DNA from: Bradyrhizobium sp. 1(2017) | GTDB lineage: Bacteria; Pseudomonadota; Alphaproteobacteria; Rhizobiales; Xanthobacteraceae | Assembly: GCF_011602485.2 (NCBI RefSeq) | Contig: NZ_CP050022.2 | Location: forward strand, 7,336,001 to 7,400,000 | Length of the DNA stretch: 64,000 nt | Reading direction: 5' to 3' | Shown here: in pieces, positions 62,564-64,000 of the stretch | How positions within the stretch are numbered: the first letter of the stretch is position 1 | Layout of the letters: every line of letters begins with the position of its first letter | Made by a program: the position numbers and the translations under genes | Notes under the pieces: generated by a model | Database searches by the model: none | Told to the model about the DNA's origin: nothing | The model's input: the letters and a program-made list of their open reading frames with translations, nothing else

Positions 62564-62734
62564 ATGGGCCAGGTTATTCAGTTTGTCTCGAAGTCCGAAC
62601 GTGAGCGCATTCGCCTCATCCAGGAGGCGCGGGCGATCTACGACAGCATCTTTCCGCCGAATGATCTGACCGGCGAGCAGCACAAGGCGACAATCAGCCG
62701 CGCGGCCGGTGGTGACGTGGGAAATCTGGCGTGA
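62564..62734 (+). CDS. small hypothetical protein, first of a pair
   Basis: This 56-residue protein begins MGQVIQFVSKSERERIRLIQEAR and continues with a helical, charged stretch then SIFPPNDLTGEQHK. The VIQFVSKSERERIRLIQEARAIYD opening resembles short conserved rhizobial proteins of unknown function. A strong GGAGG lies 6-7 bp upstream. Its stop overlaps the GTG of the next gene, so they are translated as a unit. No function is known. Confidence 0.65.
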   Translation: MGQVIQFVSKSERERIRLIQEARAIYDSIFPPNDLTGEQHKATISRAAGGDVGNLA

Positions 62735-62940
62735 TCAAGATCATCGCAGTGCTCTGCAGCCTCTCCTCTCCCGGAAATTGTCACGAGCAGATCGTCACCA
62801 CCTCGGACTTTGCCCAGGTGTCGATGCAGTCCTGCCTGATGGGCGCGCCGCAGCTCGCCGAATGGATGAACCAGCATCCGGCCGAGCGACTCGCGGGATG
62901 GCGCTGCGTGATCGGTCAACAGAACGGCCGGGGAATCTAG
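62731..62940 (+). CDS. small hypothetical protein, second of a pair
   Basis: This 69-residue protein starts at GTG overlapping the previous stop (GTGA). It contains IKIIAVLCSLSSPGNCHEQIVTTSDFAQVSMQSCLMGAPQLAEWMNQHP and ends WRCVIGQQNGRGI. The four cysteines and the short hydrophobic N-terminus suggest an exported or disulfide-bonded protein, though the signal is poor. Similar small cysteine-containing proteins of unknown role are common in Bradyrhizobium. Confidence 0.65.
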   Translation: MIKIIAVLCSLSSPGNCHEQIVTTSDFAQVSMQSCLMGAPQLAEWMNQHPAERLAGWRCVIGQQNGRGI

Positions 62941-63105
62941 GCTCGTGCGCCCGCTTTCGGTGGGCGCTGCGTACCGCGCGGTCGCAATGGCCCTGACTGA
63001 AAGGGACCTCCGATCCCGCCGCGGCTCGAGCAAATCACACGGTGACGGCAATCCATTGCCGGAGTAGCCTGCCCTGTCGCCGCTTGGCAGTCAGGGGGAA
63101 GCCGG

Positions 63106-64000
63106 ATGGAGGTCGCCAGCCTCGTTCTTCCCGTGTTTGCGATCATCGTCACCGGCTGGCTCGCCGGCGAGCTCGGCTATCTCTCCCGCTCGCTTGCCGA
63201 TGCCCTGGTTCACTTTGCCTACAACGTGGCGATGCCGGCGCTGCTGATCGTCACGATCGCGCAGGAGCCGGCGCGCAATCTCTTGGAATGGCGCTTCCTG
63301 CTCGCATTCGGCGGCGGTTCACTGATCTGCTTCGCGCTGGTGTTCCTGGCGGTCCGATCGGGTGGCAAACACGATCTCGCCAGCAGCACCATCCATGGGA
63401 TGGCGGCGGCGATGACCAACACCGGCTTCGTCGCGCTGCCGATCCTGCATGCGATCTACGGCCAGCCCGCCGTCCTTCCCGCCGCGGTCGCGACGGTGTT
63501 CGTGGCCGCCGTGATGTTTCCGATCACGGTCATCCTGCTGGAAAAGCGCGACGCGCGCGGACCGTCGGCGTCCTCTACCGGACTGGCGAAGCAGATCCTG
63601 CTCAACCCGATGGTGCTGTCGACGCTCATTGGTCTCGTTTGGGCGATGACCGGCTTACCGATTCCGGCGCCGGTCGCGACCTATCTGAACATGATCGCGG
63701 CCGCGCTCACGCCCTGCGCGCTATTCGCCATCGGCCTCGGTCTATCCGTCGAGGGCGTGCGATCAAATATGACGGCGTCGTTCGGGCTTGCGGCGGTGAA
63801 ACTGGTGGTCATGCCCCTGATCGTCTACGGGCTCAGCGTGGTCCTGGGCCTCAACCCGCTCTACACCGTCGCGGCGGTCGTCTGCGCGGCCGTGCCGACG
63901 GCGAAGACCGTGTATGTCCTCGCACACGAGCACAAGGTCGAGGAGAAGCTGGTTGCGGCCACGGTCTCGATCACGACGATGCTGTCGGTCGGGACATTGC
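63106..64000 (+). CDS. AEC-family transporter, partial (3' end beyond window)
   Basis: The reading frame is open from ATG 63106 to the window edge: 298 codons of a likely ~310. It begins MEVASLVLPVFAIIVTGWLAG and has about ten hydrophobic segments with the auxin-efflux-carrier (AEC) pattern NVAMPALLIVTIAQEP, GMAAAMTNTGFVALPIL and MLNMIAAALTPCALFAIGLGLS-like NMIAAALTPCALFAIG. The family exports malate, malonate or auxin-like acids. AGGGGGAA precedes the start. The stop codon is outside, so the C-terminus cannot be checked. Confidence 0.88.
   Translation, partial: MEVASLVLPVFAIIVTGWLAGELGYLSRSLADALVHFAYNVAMPALLIVTIAQEPARNLLEWRFLLAFGGGSLICFALVFLAVRSGGKHDLASSTIHGMAAAMTNTGFVALPILHAIYGQPAVLPAAVATVFVAAVMFPITVILLEKRDARGPSASSTGLAKQILLNPMVLSTLIGLVWAMTGLPIPAPVATYLNMIAAALTPCALFAIGLGLSVEGVRSNMTASFGLAAVKLVVMPLIVYGLSVVLGLNPLYTVAAVVCAAVPTAKTVYVLAHEHKVEEKLVAATVSITTMLSVGTL

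Noticed and set aside
62251..62565. 104-codon minus-strand frame in the divergent region
   Set aside because: It overlaps the RBS and operator-like array of the downstream gene and has no family features.
1..64000. CRISPR array, tRNA, rRNA, phage or insertion sequence
   Set aside because: I looked for regularly spaced repeats, cloverleaf-like segments and transposase or integrase reading frames and found none; the repeats present are isolated palindromes.

Overview
The window looks like chromosome of a soil alphaproteobacterium close to Bradyrhizobium. The evidence is uniformly high GC by eye, heavy use of ABC uptake systems, a DUF1127 protein, a PrsD/PrsE-type secretion pair, a BTLCP protease, and several families of intergenic palindromic repeats of the kind that litter Bradyrhizobium genomes. 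This is inferred from gene content; no rRNA, tRNA, phage, IS or CRISPR is visible. Coding is dense and mostly intact, and the last gene (AEC transporter) runs off the right edge.

Layout. 0-9 kb: a DUF1127/LysR divergent pair, an MHS-family symporter, a Rieske protein overlapping the first of two tandem amidohydrolases, CinA C-domain protein, DUF1488, a secreted TPR protein and AMP nucleosidase. 9-12 kb: type I secretion adaptor and ABC ATPase. 12.9-22 kb: a seven-gene peptide/opine-type ABC operon that also encodes an amidase and its GatC/AtzG-like small partner, with a second binding protein divergent from it. 22-31.7 kb: a CHASE2 cyclase, a 1450-residue FecR/VCBS surface protein, a divergent LapG-like transglutaminase-fold protease and an LprI-like secreted protein. 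31.9-38.7 kb: a complete Liv-type ABC operon with an acyl-CoA ligase. 39-48 kb: an ABC-2 exporter, an MBL-fold protein with an altered metal motif, small proteins, a lactonase-type amidohydrolase, a cupin, an M29 aminopeptidase and a fumarase/aspartase-superfamily lyase. 48.5-53 kb: two paralogous winged-helix/TolB-like/TPR regulators bracketing a GFA protein and a probable MddA methyltransferase. 53-64 kb: acyl-CoA dehydrogenase, AraC and TetR regulators, a third peptide-type ABC operon, a small two-gene unit and the partial AEC carrier.

How it works together. Most of the window is nutrient scavenging: three peptide-type substrate-binding proteins, one Liv-type system, an MHS symporter and linked hydrolases (amidase, aminopeptidase, amidohydrolases) suggest uptake followed by immediate hydrolysis or CoA activation. 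The most system-like segment is 22.4-30.4 kb, where a cyclase with an extracytoplasmic CHASE2 sensor, a giant repeat protein and a periplasmic LapG-type protease sit together around a 620-bp AT-richer control region. A type I exporter 10 kb away could export the large protein. That reading is an inference.

Intergenic space carries at least three copies of one long palindromic element (18.4, 31.7 and 58.3 kb) and single copies of other families, plus short inverted or phased repeats in divergent promoters that look like regulator sites.
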